NCBI RefSeq assembly: GCF_026339735.1
Contig: NZ_JAPEQG010000001.1
Location: 62,001 to 126,000 of the forward strand
DNA: 64,000 nucleotides
Source: Streptomyces sp. NBC_01669
Lineage (GTDB): Bacteria; Actinomycetota; Actinomycetes; Streptomycetales; Streptomycetaceae
Direction: 5' to 3'
The notes beneath the pieces are model-generated. The model was given only the letters and a program-made list of their open reading frames with translations. It had not been told where the DNA came from and ran no database searches. How positions within the stretch are numbered: the first letter of the stretch is position 1; every line of letters starts with the position of its first letter. Below are positions 52,046-59,759 of the stretch, piece after piece. The translations under genes and the position numbers were made by a program.

Positions 52046-52118
52046 ACACCAGATCATACGACACTCGTGACACCTGAAGGACACTCATGGACACTTAGTC
52101 GAGAGCAGTTCCTGACCC

Positions 52119-52382
52119 CCGGGACGGCTACAGGCCCTGGTGCGGTTCGCCAAGGCCGCCCGCTCCCAGGCCGTCTCCGACCTGAGAGGAGACCGGCGCC
52201 CGGCCACCCTGGTCGCGTTCGCCGCGGTCATGCCAGAACTCGCCGCGGACGAGGCGATCGAGGTCTTCGACCTGGTGATGGGCGACATCATCCGCAGCTC
52301 CGCCACCACGATGACCAAACAGCGGCTGCGGACCCTCAAGGACCTGGATGCCGCGGCGATCGAGCTGCGCACAGCATGGCTC
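52119..52382 (+). pseudogene. Tn3-family TnpA fragment, right of IS607 insertion
   Basis: RLQALVRFAKAARSQAVSDL, RRPATLVAFAAVMPELAADE, AIEVFDLVMGDIIRSSATTM and LRTLKDLDAAAIELRTA continue the TnpA frame interrupted at 49830. At 52383 the match ends exactly where an IS6 inverted repeat begins. Confidence 0.68.
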
Positions 52383-52556
52383 GGGTGCTGTCACGTTGTT
52401 GGGTGTGTGCCCGGCCGAGGGGGTGCCAGGGTGTGGTGGGGCCGGTCCCGGGTCCTGGTTCAGACCGCGGCGGGCAGGCCGATGCTCTGAGTGACGTGGT
52501 CCCAGACGGTGAAGCGGACGATCATCTCGAAGCGGTGTTCGGCGGCGGTGCGGAGA
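52383..52556 (-). mobile_element. Solo IS6 end, remnant
   Basis: GGGTGCTGTCACGTTG (52383-52398) matches the 16-bp IS6 repeat at 28015 with one change, and the following 150 bp are recognisably related to 28031-28190 (GTTGGGTGTGT, GTTCAG, TCCCAGA.GG.GAAGCGG). Only the 3' noncoding end and the last transposase codons remain; at about 52556 it is joined to the response regulator gene. Confidence 0.7.
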
Positions 52557-53214
52557 TGGGCTGGGCGAGGCCGTGGTCGTAGGCGAAGATCACGGCTTGG
52601 ATGCGGTCGCGGGCGCCGATTTTGGCGAGGACGCGGCCGACGTGGGTCTTGACGGTGGACTCGGACAGGACGAAGCGGGTGGCGATCTCGCCGTTGGTCC
52701 AGCCCTTGCCGACGGCGACGAGGATCTCGCGTTCGCGGTCGGTGAGGGAGCCGAGTCTCGGATCCTCGGCGGAGTCTTGGCGGTGGGCAGGGACGTAGCG
52801 GGCGAACTCGTCCAGGAGGCGGCGGGTGAGGGCGGGCGCGATGACGGCGTCACCGGCGGCGACGGCGCGGATGCCGGCGAGGAGTTCTTCGGGGCGCGCG
52901 TCCTTGAGGAGGAAGCCACTGGCGCCGGCGCGGAGGGCGGCATGGACGTACTCGTCGAGGTCGAAGGTGGTGAGCACGAGGATGCGCGAGCGGTCGCCGG
53001 CGGCGACGATGCGGCGGGTGGCTTCGATGCCGTCCATGCCCGGCATGCGGATGTCCATCAGGACCACGTCCGGGCGCAGTTCGGCGGCCTTGCGGACGGC
53101 CTCGGCGCCGTGGGCGGCCTCACCGACGACGTCGGTCTCGGCGACGGAGTCCAGGAGCATGTGGAAGCCGTAGCGTTGCAGCGGCTGGTCGTCCACGATG
53201 AGCACGGTGGTCAT
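52522..53214 (-). CDS. NarL/LuxR-type response regulator
   Basis: 230 residues. Receiver domain with acidic pocket (LIVDDQ), phospho-acceptor Asp54 in VVLMDIRMPGMDG and conserved Thr/Lys (VLTTFD; FLLKDA). LuxR-type HTH near 155-215: LTDREREILVAVGKGWTNGE, IATRFVLSESTVKTHVGRVL. The last 12 residues (SAPPPNTASR) are read from IS6 remnant DNA, so the natural tail after AYDHGL is lost. It overlaps the histidine kinase stop by four bases (ATGA). It presumably controls the ABC operon of which it is the last gene. Confidence 0.88.
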   Translation of the reverse strand: MTTVLIVDDQPLQRYGFHMLLDSVAETDVVGEAAHGAEAVRKAAELRPDVVLMDIRMPGMDGIEATRRIVAAGDRSRILVLTTFDLDEYVHAALRAGASGFLLKDARPEELLAGIRAVAAGDAVIAPALTRRLLDEFARYVPAHRQDSAEDPRLGSLTDREREILVAVGKGWTNGEIATRFVLSESTVKTHVGRVLAKIGARDRIQAVIFAYDHGLAQPISAPPPNTASR

Positions 53215-54500
53215 CGGTCACCGCCTTGGGGTGTGAGGTCGAGTACGGCCTCGACGCTCCATCCTCCGCCGCCGGTCGGCCGCGCGCTGACGGTCCCGCC
53301 GTACAGAGCCGCTCTCTCCCGCATGCCCACCAGGCCGTGTCCTTCCTCGTTCGGCGGTCCGGAGGGTGTGACCGAGCCGGTGTCCTGGACCCGGATGTTC
53401 AGCCGGCTGTCCTCGACGAGGATCGCCAGGTGCACCCGGGTGCCGGTGTCGGTGTGCTTCAGGGTGTTGGTGAGGGCTTCCTGGACGATGCGATATGCCG
53501 TCAGCTGCACGCCACTGTCCAGGGCGTCTACATCGCCGGAGGTCCGGTAGACGACCTCAAGACCGGCGGCGCGCACCTTGGCGCACAACGCTTCGATGTC
53601 CGCGATGCCGGGCTGTGGGCTGAGTTCGGGTCCGCCCGGGGGACCGTCCGCCGCCTCGCGTAGCACGCCGAGCACGCGCCGCAGCTCGCCGAGGGCCTGT
53701 CGGCCGGTGTCACCGATAAGCTGGAGGGCCTCCTTGCCGCGTTCGGGGGCGATGTCGGTGGCGTAAGCGCCGGCGTCGGCGAGCGTGATGATGACGGACA
53801 GGTTGTGGCCGACGATGTCGTGCATCTCGCGGGCGACACGGGTGCGTTCGGTGGCCGCGGCCAGCCTGCTGCGCTGGTCGCGCTCGATCTCCAGCCGGGC
53901 GGCCCGTTCTCGCAGTCCGGCGAGCTGGGCCCGGCGGATGCGTACCATCAGGCCGAGCGCGAGAGCCGCGGTCGCCGTGCTCAGCAGGAAGAACAGCGCG
54001 TCCCAGACGGACACGGCCGAGGACGTGCGTACCGCGACCAGCGCGATGGCGCCTGCCATGGCCGCACAGGCCCACGGCAGGTGCCGCAGCTGCCCGTGCA
54101 GGGCCAGGCTGTACAGGGCGACGAAGAGGGCGATGTCCGCGCGCAGCGCCGCGCCCAGGGACCATTGGAGGACGAACACCGCGGCGATGACACCGAAGGC
54201 CGCCACGGGCTTGCGCCGCCGCCACAGCAGGGGCAGTACCAGTCCGGCCTGCAGTACCAGCATTCCCGCGACGGGCAGCTGGGTGAAGGCGAGCCGGAAC
54301 CGGCGCGGGCCGTCGCCGTCGTCCACACCGCCGTGGAGCAGGTCGGGCAGGCAGAACATGAGGAAGACCAGGACCACGACCGCGGTGTCCAGCACCCACG
54401 GATGTGCCCGGTCGGCCTGCCTCAACCGCTGGCCGCCCCGGGACAGACGGGCGACCAGCGGTCCCATCCCGCTGATGTCATCGGTGGTCACGGACGTCAC
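53211..54500 (-). CDS. Sensor histidine kinase (HisKA_3 type)
   Basis: 429 residues. Four to six TM helices in the first 200 (WVLDTAVVVLVFLMFCL; LPVAGMLVLQAGLVLPLLW; VAAFGVIAAVFVLQWSLG; ALFFLLSTATAALALGLMV). The dimerisation domain has the phospho-His in TRVAREMHDIVGHNLSVIIT. The HATPase part shows TAYRIVQEALTNTLKHT (N box), IRVQDTGS and GHGLVGMRERAALYGGTV (G2 box). No large sensor domain outside, as in kinases that sense membrane stress or the partner transporter. Coupled to the response regulator by a 4-bp overlap. Confidence 0.88.
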   Translation of the reverse strand: MTSVTTDDISGMGPLVARLSRGGQRLRQADRAHPWVLDTAVVVLVFLMFCLPDLLHGGVDDGDGPRRFRLAFTQLPVAGMLVLQAGLVLPLLWRRRKPVAAFGVIAAVFVLQWSLGAALRADIALFVALYSLALHGQLRHLPWACAAMAGAIALVAVRTSSAVSVWDALFFLLSTATAALALGLMVRIRRAQLAGLRERAARLEIERDQRSRLAAATERTRVAREMHDIVGHNLSVIITLADAGAYATDIAPERGKEALQLIGDTGRQALGELRRVLGVLREAADGPPGGPELSPQPGIADIEALCAKVRAAGLEVVYRTSGDVDALDSGVQLTAYRIVQEALTNTLKHTDTGTRVHLAILVEDSRLNIRVQDTGSVTPSGPPNEEGHGLVGMRERAALYGGTVSARPTGGGGWSVEAVLDLTPQGGDR

Positions 54501-54518
54501 CTGTCCATGGTGCAGGCG

Positions 54519-55358
54519 TCAGACGTCGCTGCGCGCGAGCCGGTACGCCGCGCCCGCCAGCGCCAGTGCCGTCCAGCTGAGGAAGACCAGCAGCCCTGCG
54601 GCCGGCGACAGGGTCGTGGAGTCGTGGGTCAGCGCGAACATCGACTCTCCCGCGTTGGACGGCAGGTAGGGGCTGATGTCGTCCTGCCAGGAGCTCGGCA
54701 GCAGGGAGATCAGGCCCGGGATCAGCATCAGGGTGGCCACCAGCACCGAGATCCCGCCGGCCACCGACCGCAGCAGCGCGCCCAGCGCGGCGCCGATCAC
54801 CCCGACCATGCCGAGATACAGCCCGGCGCCCAGCAGACTCCGCAGCACACCCGCGTGCGAGAGGCCCATGGCCGCGGGCGTGCCCGAGACGATCCCGCTC
54901 CCGACCAAGAAGGTGACGAACGCACCGACGGTCCCCAACGCCAGCGCGACCAGCCCGAACACGGCCGCCTTGGACCACAGCACGGGCAGCCGGCGGGGCA
55001 CCGCCGCGAGCGTCGAGCGGATCATGCCGGTCGAGTACTCCCCCGCCGTGACCAGCACGCCGAGCACGCCCAGGGCCAGCTGGGCGAAGTTCGTACCGAA
55101 GAGGGACAGGCTCACGGCCGTCGAATCGGCGAAGTCCCGGTCCAGGTGGCCGGAGTTGATCCCCGACTTGTAGCGGCTCGCGGCGATCAGGCCGAAGGCC
55201 ACCAGGAACAGCAGGCCCAGGCCCAAGGTGATCCAGGTCGAGCGCAGGGACCACAGCTTGGCCCATTCGGAGGAGAGCACGCGCCGTCCGGTCACCCGGT
55301 AGGCGGGGCGGGCGGGGGTGGTCCGGGGTTCCTCGACGGTTGCGGCGAGGGTGCTCAT
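54519..55358 (-). CDS. ABC transporter permease (ABC-2 type)
   Basis: 279 residues from the ATG at 55358, overlapping the ATPase stop by four bases. Six hydrophobic helices: WITLGLGLLFLVAFGLIAAS, LALGVLGVLVTAGEYSTG, AAVFGLVALALGTVGAFVTF, LLGAGLYLGMVGVIGAALGA, VLVATLMLIPGLISLLP and AGLLVFLSWTALALAGAAY. A large loop with GEYSTGMIRSTLAAVPRR is typical of actinobacterial ABC-2 permeases of drug or peptide exporters. Works with the ATPase upstream. Confidence 0.87.
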   Translation of the reverse strand: MSTLAATVEEPRTTPARPAYRVTGRRVLSSEWAKLWSLRSTWITLGLGLLFLVAFGLIAASRYKSGINSGHLDRDFADSTAVSLSLFGTNFAQLALGVLGVLVTAGEYSTGMIRSTLAAVPRRLPVLWSKAAVFGLVALALGTVGAFVTFLVGSGIVSGTPAAMGLSHAGVLRSLLGAGLYLGMVGVIGAALGALLRSVAGGISVLVATLMLIPGLISLLPSSWQDDISPYLPSNAGESMFALTHDSTTLSPAAGLLVFLSWTALALAGAAYRLARSDV

Positions 55359-56293
55359 GCGGGCCTCCCGAGGGTCTCGATCCCGGTCGTGGAGCCGTGG
55401 TACTCCACGGCATCCCTGGTCAGGTCCATGAATGCCTCCTCCAGCGACACGGTCCGCGCGCTCAGCTCGAACAGCGCAATCCCGTGCTCCGCGGCCTTCA
55501 GCCCGATCTCGCGGGCGGTCAGCCCGGTCACCTGCAGCTCCTCGGAGCCGATCCGGCCGGTGACGTCGACGCCAGGCCCCGTCAGCACGTCCCGCAGCCG
55601 CGCCGGGTCCTGCGTCGCCACCTTCACTGTGTCGCCGCCCGCCTCGCGGATCAGGTCTGCCACGGTCGTGTCGGCCAGCAACTGCCCGCGCCCCACGATG
55701 ATCAGGTGGTCCGCGACCAGAGCCATCTCGCTCATCAGGTGCGAGGACACGAACACCGTCCGGCCCTCGTCGGCGAGCGTCTTCAGCAGGTTGCGGATCC
55801 AGAGCACACCCTCCGGGTCCAGCCCGTTGACCGGCTCGTCCAGCATCACCGTCTGCGGATCGCCCAGCAGCGCCGCCGCGATGCCCAGCCGCTGGCCCAT
55901 CCCGAGGGAGAAGGCGCCGGCCCGCTTTTTCGCCACGCTGCCCAGTCCGGCGAGGTCGATGACCTCGTCGACCCGGCGGCCCGGAATGCCGTGGGTCAGC
56001 GCGAGGGCCCTGAGGTGGTTGTACGCCGAGCGGCCTGGGTGGATCGACTTCGCCTCCAGGAGGGCACCGACCTGCTGGAGCGGCGCCTGGTGGTGGGCGT
56101 AGTGGTGGCCGTTCACGGTGACGGAGCCGCTCGTCGGGGCGTCGAGGCCGACGATCATGCGCATCGTCGTGGACTTGCCCGCGCCGTTGGGCCCCAGAAA
56201 GCCGGTCACCGTGCCCGGCCTCACGACGAAGTCCAACCCGTCGACGGCCGTCTTCTCGCCGTACCTCTTGGTCAACTGCCGTGCGTCGATCAT
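55355..56293 (-). CDS. ABC transporter ATP-binding protein
   Basis: 312 residues. Walker A GFLGPNGAGKSTTMR, signature AFSLGMGQRLGIAAALLG, Walker B VMLDEPVNGLDPEG and switch His in VFVSSHLMSEM. A C-terminal 90-residue extension (TVKVATQDPARLRDVLTGPG; VSLEEAFMDLTRDAVEYHG) is the DrrA/BcrA style found in antibiotic and lantibiotic exporters. First gene of the four-gene minus-strand operon; a palindromic operator lies about 110 bp upstream. Confidence 0.92.
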   Translation of the reverse strand: MIDARQLTKRYGEKTAVDGLDFVVRPGTVTGFLGPNGAGKSTTMRMIVGLDAPTSGSVTVNGHHYAHHQAPLQQVGALLEAKSIHPGRSAYNHLRALALTHGIPGRRVDEVIDLAGLGSVAKKRAGAFSLGMGQRLGIAAALLGDPQTVMLDEPVNGLDPEGVLWIRNLLKTLADEGRTVFVSSHLMSEMALVADHLIIVGRGQLLADTTVADLIREAGGDTVKVATQDPARLRDVLTGPGVDVTGRIGSEELQVTGLTAREIGLKAAEHGIALFELSARTVSLEEAFMDLTRDAVEYHGSTTGIETLGRPA

Positions 56294-56393
56294 TCGCGTT
56301 CTCCCTGTCGGGCTCCGGCGTCCGTCGCTTCCGACGTCTCACCGGCCACGCTAGGAGCCGAATCACCCCAATCCGGTGGTACCGGGAGGCTGA

Positions 56394-56428
56394 ACTACGC
56401 CGGGCGCGTAGTACCGCGGTACTACGCG
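56394..56428. promoter_or_regulatory. Operator: three ACTACGC sites and a 24-bp perfect palindrome
   Basis: ACTACGC (56394-56400), GCGTAGT (56406-56412) and ACTACGC (56421-56427) alternate in orientation; 56405-56428 is a perfect palindrome centred on CCGCGG. It lies 112 bp upstream of the ABC ATPase start and is the best candidate site for the operon's own NarL-type regulator. Confidence 0.6.
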
Positions 56429-56740
56429 ACTACCTGCGGTGCCTTCCGTGTTCGTCGGCCGCCCCCAGGGCCTGGCCTGCCTTCCAGACTCCCAGGCCAA
56501 CTCGTCCACCAGGCAAACAAGGGGGTGACCTCCCAGATCTCCCTGAGAGGGCGTTCAGCTTGGGCGAATTGCCTCTTATGCCCTAGTGGGTTCCTTGCCA
56601 GGTTGGTGCGGTCACGTCCGTCATGCGCTTGGCGAGGTTGTCGATAAAGGCGACGTGGATCATGGCTTCGGAGCTGGCAGTGAACGCACTGAACCCCGCC
56701 CGCACCCTGGCCGACGCCGGCCCCGGGTACGGGCGAAAAT
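56429..56740. other. Gap with an IS transposase tail
   Basis: On the minus strand SAFTASSEAMIHVAFIDNLA, KRMTDVTAPTWQGTH and TAG at 56583-56585 form the usual C-terminus of an IS5/IS4-like transposase (family motif iDNLAKR.TDE...TWRGTY). Only about 40 residues remain (56583-56700). The rest of the gap shows nothing further. Confidence 0.5.
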
Positions 56741-56893
56741 TCAGCGGTCGCGGGGCGAGTACGTCCGGGGGCGCGGCGGGGGCGGCACGGGGCAGCGGCC
56801 CCTGTGGAGGTAGAGCGTGCAGCCTGTGCCGGACTCGCCAGGCATGTCGCGGGTCTCCGTCTCGGCCGGAGTCATTGGGCGGTCGCAGATCAT
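56741..56893 (-). CDS. Small plasmid-type protein, 50 residues
   Basis: Starts at the ATG 56893, overlapping the previous stop (ATGA), and reads MICDRPMTPAETETRDMPGE, then SGTGCTLYLHRGRC and a Pro/Arg-rich end, TGA 56741-56743. Three cysteines, including CTLYLHRGRC, may bind metal. Similar short proteins follow the gene below in Streptomyces integrative plasmids. Translational coupling supports reality. Confidence 0.5.
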   Translation of the reverse strand: MICDRPMTPAETETRDMPGESGTGCTLYLHRGRCPVPPPPRPRTYSPRDR

Positions 56894-57084
56894 CGGCCCT
56901 CCCCCGCGCGCCGCTTCGCCACCCGGTACACCCGCCGCAGTTCACTGGCATCCGCGCAGTCCACGCCTCCCGTGCGGCACTCGGTGCACGCCTGGGTGTG
57001 GCGGATGAACCCGCTGTATGCGGTCTGGACGGCGGCGTCTTCGGCCCTGCGCTCGGCCGCCATTGGGCCGGTGTTCTCAGGCAC
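56890..57084 (-). CDS. Small Cys-containing plasmid-type protein
   Basis: 64 residues from the GTG at 57084 (GGGAGC upstream): VPENTGPMAAERRAEDAAVQ, TAYSGFIRHTQACTECRTGG and a helical basic end. The CxxC...C arrangement suggests a small zinc fold. Upstream frames to 57195 are less convincing. Divergent from the GntR gene at 57235 and coupled to the small gene downstream, as in pSAM2-like regulatory regions. Confidence 0.55.
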   Translation of the reverse strand: MPENTGPMAAERRAEDAAVQTAYSGFIRHTQACTECRTGGVDCADASELRRVYRVAKRRAGEGR

Positions 57085-57234
57085 GTCATCAGCTCCCACT
57101 GCCGGTGTCCACACCCCCGGGGCCGTGCCATCGGCTGCGGAGAGGGCCTTCGCGTGACTGCAGCATAGCGTGCTACGGCATGCTCGGTATGGCATGTCTC
57201 GCGTGATGCGCTATGGCCTGCCTAGCTTGGCCGG
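57085..57234. promoter_or_regulatory. Divergent promoter region of GntR and small genes
   Basis: Less G/C-rich 150 bp with repeated short words: CATAGCG (57165-57171), GTATGGCATG, GCGCTATGGC and CATGCTCGG. CATAGCG and CGCTATG are inverted copies about 40 bp apart, probably bracketing the two promoters and serving as GntR operators. Confidence 0.4.
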
Positions 57235-57495
57235 GTGATCGAATTTGCTCCTGACCAGCCACGGTGGCGCCAGGTCGCCGAAGTGATCCGGCAACGGATC
57301 GCGGACGGCACCTACGCGCCGCGCACCCGCGTGCCGTCGGTGCTACAGCTCCAGGCCGAGTTCGGGATCGCCGCGGCGACCGGGCAGAAGGTGCACCGGG
57401 CGCTGCGCGAGGACGGACTGATCTACACGGAACCCGGGCTCGGGTCGTTCGTCGCACGCCCTCTGCCGCCGGCTGGCGGCGCATCCCAGGAGTGA
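57235..57495 (+). CDS. GntR-type winged-helix regulator (DNA-binding domain only)
   Basis: 86 residues from the GTG at 57235: RWRQVAEVIRQRIADGTYAP, RVPSVLQLQAEFGIAAATGQ and KVHRALREDGLIYTEPGLGS form a GntR winged helix with no ligand-binding domain. Plasmid-borne Streptomyces repressors of this short type keep transfer and copy-control genes silent. The divergent small genes are its likely targets. Confidence 0.8.
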   Translation: MIEFAPDQPRWRQVAEVIRQRIADGTYAPRTRVPSVLQLQAEFGIAAATGQKVHRALREDGLIYTEPGLGSFVARPLPPAGGASQE

Positions 57496-57734
57496 CTTCA
57501 CTTCACCGCGGCCAGCAGCCCGAAGGATGCGGCGACAGTTACACCCAGGCGTGACTGTCGCTGCTCGGCCTACTGCACGTTCGTGACGATGTGCAGCTGG
57601 TACGCGGTCCCGCCGGCGGAGCCTGACATTGAGGCGTGCCAGATCTGCACCCCCGCAGACCGGCCTGGCTGAGGGCCGACATCCTGGCCAGGATGCGGGA
57701 TCTTCCTGCCTCCCACGCCCGCCGGGGAGAAGGC
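57496..57734. other. Short intergenic debris
   Basis: 239 bp. The minus strand 57570-57660 could encode VQIWHASMSGSAGGTAYQLH, IVTNVQ and a stop, possibly the end of a lost secreted protein. Nothing else seen. Confidence 0.25.
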
Positions 57735-57860
57735 ATGGCGGAAAACCGCTGCCGAAACTGCAGCAACAAGCCCAGCACTGGCCACAGCCACTGCCTCGAG
57801 TGCCCGGAGCGCGCAGCCTGCGGTGCCGAGGCGACAGCTGGCGGCCCCCGGAGCTCATGA
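57735..57860 (+). CDS. Small zinc-ribbon-like protein
   Basis: 41 residues from an ATG with GGGGAGAAGG upstream: MAENRCRNCSNKPSTGHSHC, LECPERAACGAEATAGG. CxxC-x11-CxxC (residues about 6-24) is the pattern of a small zinc ribbon. Codon use is acceptable. It may be a real plasmid gene. Confidence 0.4.
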   Translation: MAENRCRNCSNKPSTGHSHCLECPERAACGAEATAGGPRSS

Positions 57861-58188
57861 CGTCGAGCGGAACTGTGGGGGCCGCCCTCCGAGCGCCCCC
57901 AACCGGGCAGTGCACGCGCAAAGGTGGCACCGCCCGCAGAGCTCGCCTTGGGGAGTGCCGTTCAGACGGCGGGGCTGGATCAGGCGTTGAGGTCCAGTAC
58001 GCGGACCGGCTCGCCCTGCCACCGCTTCGGGGCAGAGCCGGAACGTGCCCGGGGCGGGCTTCCCGTCCGCAGAGCGCGGCCAGTACGTCCAACGGGCTCG
58101 GACCGTCAGACAGGTAGACGGCGCAGTCGGAGAGCAGCGCGATCGGCATCAGCGCGTCCTCACCGAACCGACCGATCCGCGGCACGAT
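57861..58188. other. Gap with the lost tail of the following gene
   Basis: The minus strand just below the amber stop at 58189 continues PRIGRFGEDALMPIALLSDC, AVYLSDGPSPLDVLAALCG, which still reads as protein for about 50 residues before degenerating. This is either the rest of the gene at 58189-58299 or a neighbour. No other gene is visible. Confidence 0.3.
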
Positions 58189-58299
58189 CTACTTGGCCTG
58201 CAACGGTCCCGGCGCATCGGCGATGACCTCCACGATGTCCCGGTACACATCCGGCAACACCGCCACGACCAGGCCCTCCCACCACGGCGGCACCGTCAT
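58189..58299 (-). pseudogene. Short wHTH-like gene ended by an amber codon
   Basis: From an ATG whose A overlaps the previous stop (TGATG): MTVPPWWEGLVVAVLPDVYR, DIVEVIADAPGPLQAK, then TAG at 58189-58191, after which the frame goes on with IVPRIGRF. In relatives known from Streptomyces this position seems to be a sense codon (AKQIVPR), so a CAG-to-TAG change is likely. Confidence 0.45.
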
Positions 58300-58505
58300 C
58301 ACCCCGATGCCATGAGGCGCCGCCGTCTCGTTCGGTTCAGCTCCGCCAACACCTGCGCGACGGTCTCCCGCGTGATCTCCAGCCGCAACAGATCCTCCCG
58401 CGCCTTCTCCAGTCGGAGGGCCAACTTCGCAGCCTCAGCCTGGAGTTCCTCTACTCGCTGCCGAGCAGCGACCTCCCGCGCCTGAAGCTCGTCGACCAAC
58501 GACAC
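58299..58505 (-). CDS. Coiled-coil small protein
   Basis: 68 residues: MSLVDELQAREVAARQRVEE, LQAEAAKLALRLEKAREDLL, RLEITRETVAQVLAELNRTR. Nearly the whole chain is a heptad coiled coil. Its stop overlaps the next start (TGATG), so the two are translationally coupled. Such pairs, or fusions of the two, accompany transposase-like genes in Streptomyces. Function unknown. Confidence 0.6.
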   Translation of the reverse strand: MSLVDELQAREVAARQRVEELQAEAAKLALRLEKAREDLLRLEITRETVAQVLAELNRTRRRRLMASG

Positions 58506-58936
58506 CGTGAGCGCTCCCTACTCCACCGCCACGGTAGAAGGAGACAGCCCGCCGCCACACCCCAATGCGTGTTCTCCTCGCTCGGCGCCGACAAGCCGAG
58601 GGCCTTCCCAGCGGCAGGACCGCCGGGAAGGCCCCGGATACCTGCACCCGCTCGGCTCGCCGCAGCGGGCCAAGTTCATCAGCAGGACCAGGGAGAAGAA
58701 ATGTCACACCTGTTGAAAGCCACACCCGATGCCTCTGGGTGGGCCAACCATACGAAGGGCTCGCCCGGTCCCGGAGAAGAACGTAGGGAAGATTGACCAA
58801 CGACGTCGACTGCTCAGGTCGAGAGGCCGCGGCCAGTCTGCCTCGACGACGTCCAGTGCGACGCCCTTTGGGCGCCGTTTTGCCGGACCGGCAACAGGAG
58901 TGGCGTGACCGGGACGCGGCGGGCGACGGTGGGCCC
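58506..58936. other. Gap with one possible 31-residue peptide
   Basis: 431 bp. An ATG at 58701 with GGGAGAAG upstream opens a 31-codon frame to TGA 58794-58796 (MSHLLKATPDASGWANHTKG...). No export leader or modification genes lie nearby. The rest probably contains the methyltransferase promoter. Confidence 0.25.
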
Positions 58937-59614
58937 GTGACCGACAACATCGCAGCAGGATCGCCCGCGTCCGACACCCCCTTGCCTCTCGACGGATACG
59001 TCGGAGACCCCGCGGTGCGGGCGGAGTGGGACAACCGGTACGCCGACCGACAACAACTGTGGAGCGGCCAGCCCAATGGCGCGCTCGTGGCCGAGGTCGC
59101 CGGGCTCACACCCGGGCGCGTGCTCGACGTCGGCTGTGGCGAGGGCGCGGACGCCGTCTGGCTCGCGCGCGGCGGCTGGGACGTGACCGCGCTCGAGGTC
59201 TCGGGCGTGGCGCTGGAGCGGGCGGCCGGGTACGCGCGGGACGCCGGCCTCGCCGTTCGCTGGATACACGCCGCACTCACCGAGGCCATGCTCCCGCCAG
59301 CCTCCTTCGACCTGGTCTCCGCACAGTACCCGGCCTTGCTGCACACCCCCGACGCCGCGGCCGAGCGAGCGCTGCTCGCGGCCGTCGCGCCCGGCGGCGT
59401 GCTGCTGCTCGTACACCACGCAGGGATGGACACTCAGGCGCACGAAAGCGGCTTCGACCCGGCTGACTACGTCTGGCCCTCGATGGTCGCCGATCTACTC
59501 AACGAAGACTGGGAGATAGAGGTGGACGAGCAGCGACCACGGCTGGCACCCGACGGTGGCGCCGGCGCCCACCATACCGACGACCTGGTGCTGCGCGTGC
59601 GCCGGCTGCGCTGA
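58937..59614 (+). CDS. SAM-dependent methyltransferase (class I)
   Basis: 225 residues from the GTG at 58937; an upstream in-frame start at 58793 gives a less natural arginine-rich leader. Motif I VLDVGCGEGADAVWLA, the next strand VTALEVSGVALERAAGYARD, motif post-I GLAVRWIHAALTEA, and PASFDLVSAQYPALLHTPD with a final LVLRVRRLR. Related Streptomyces enzymes are annotated as class I or tellurite-resistance-like methyltransferases. Substrate unknown. It converges with the phosphatase gene at 59760. Confidence 0.85.
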   Translation: MTDNIAAGSPASDTPLPLDGYVGDPAVRAEWDNRYADRQQLWSGQPNGALVAEVAGLTPGRVLDVGCGEGADAVWLARGGWDVTALEVSGVALERAAGYARDAGLAVRWIHAALTEAMLPPASFDLVSAQYPALLHTPDAAAERALLAAVAPGGVLLLVHHAGMDTQAHESGFDPADYVWPSMVADLLNEDWEIEVDEQRPRLAPDGGAGAHHTDDLVLRVRRLR

Positions 59615-59759
59615 GCCACTCACACCGAGCACCGACGGCACCAGCCACCTCCACGAGCCGGACGAGCGGACGAACCACGCCCATCTCCCCCGCCGCCGAC
59701 CTGAGTTCACGCCCTCCCATCCCGAACTAAACGATCACGTTCGGAAAGCAGATGGCGTC

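Larger units (their letters stand above)
49831..52118 (-). mobile_element. IS607-family element inserted in a Tn3 transposase gene
   Basis: Carries a serine recombinase (tnpA) and tnpB on the minus strand with an 8-bp overlap. The two sides are fragments of one Tn3-type TnpA. GTGTCCAGGAGTG near 49841 and the complement of CACTCATGGACAC near 52083 form related terminal repeats. The limits are accurate to perhaps 10-15 bp; GTTCCT occurs at both edges. Confidence 0.7.

Noticed and set aside
54519-56366. 615-residue fusion of ATPase and permease
   Set aside because: The upstream part is an out-of-frame shadow of the ATPase; the permease starts at 55358 with an ATGA overlap.
58701-58796. 31-residue peptide as a possible modified-peptide precursor
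   Set aside because: No leader/core pattern and no modifying enzyme next to it; the methyltransferase downstream is a general class I enzyme.
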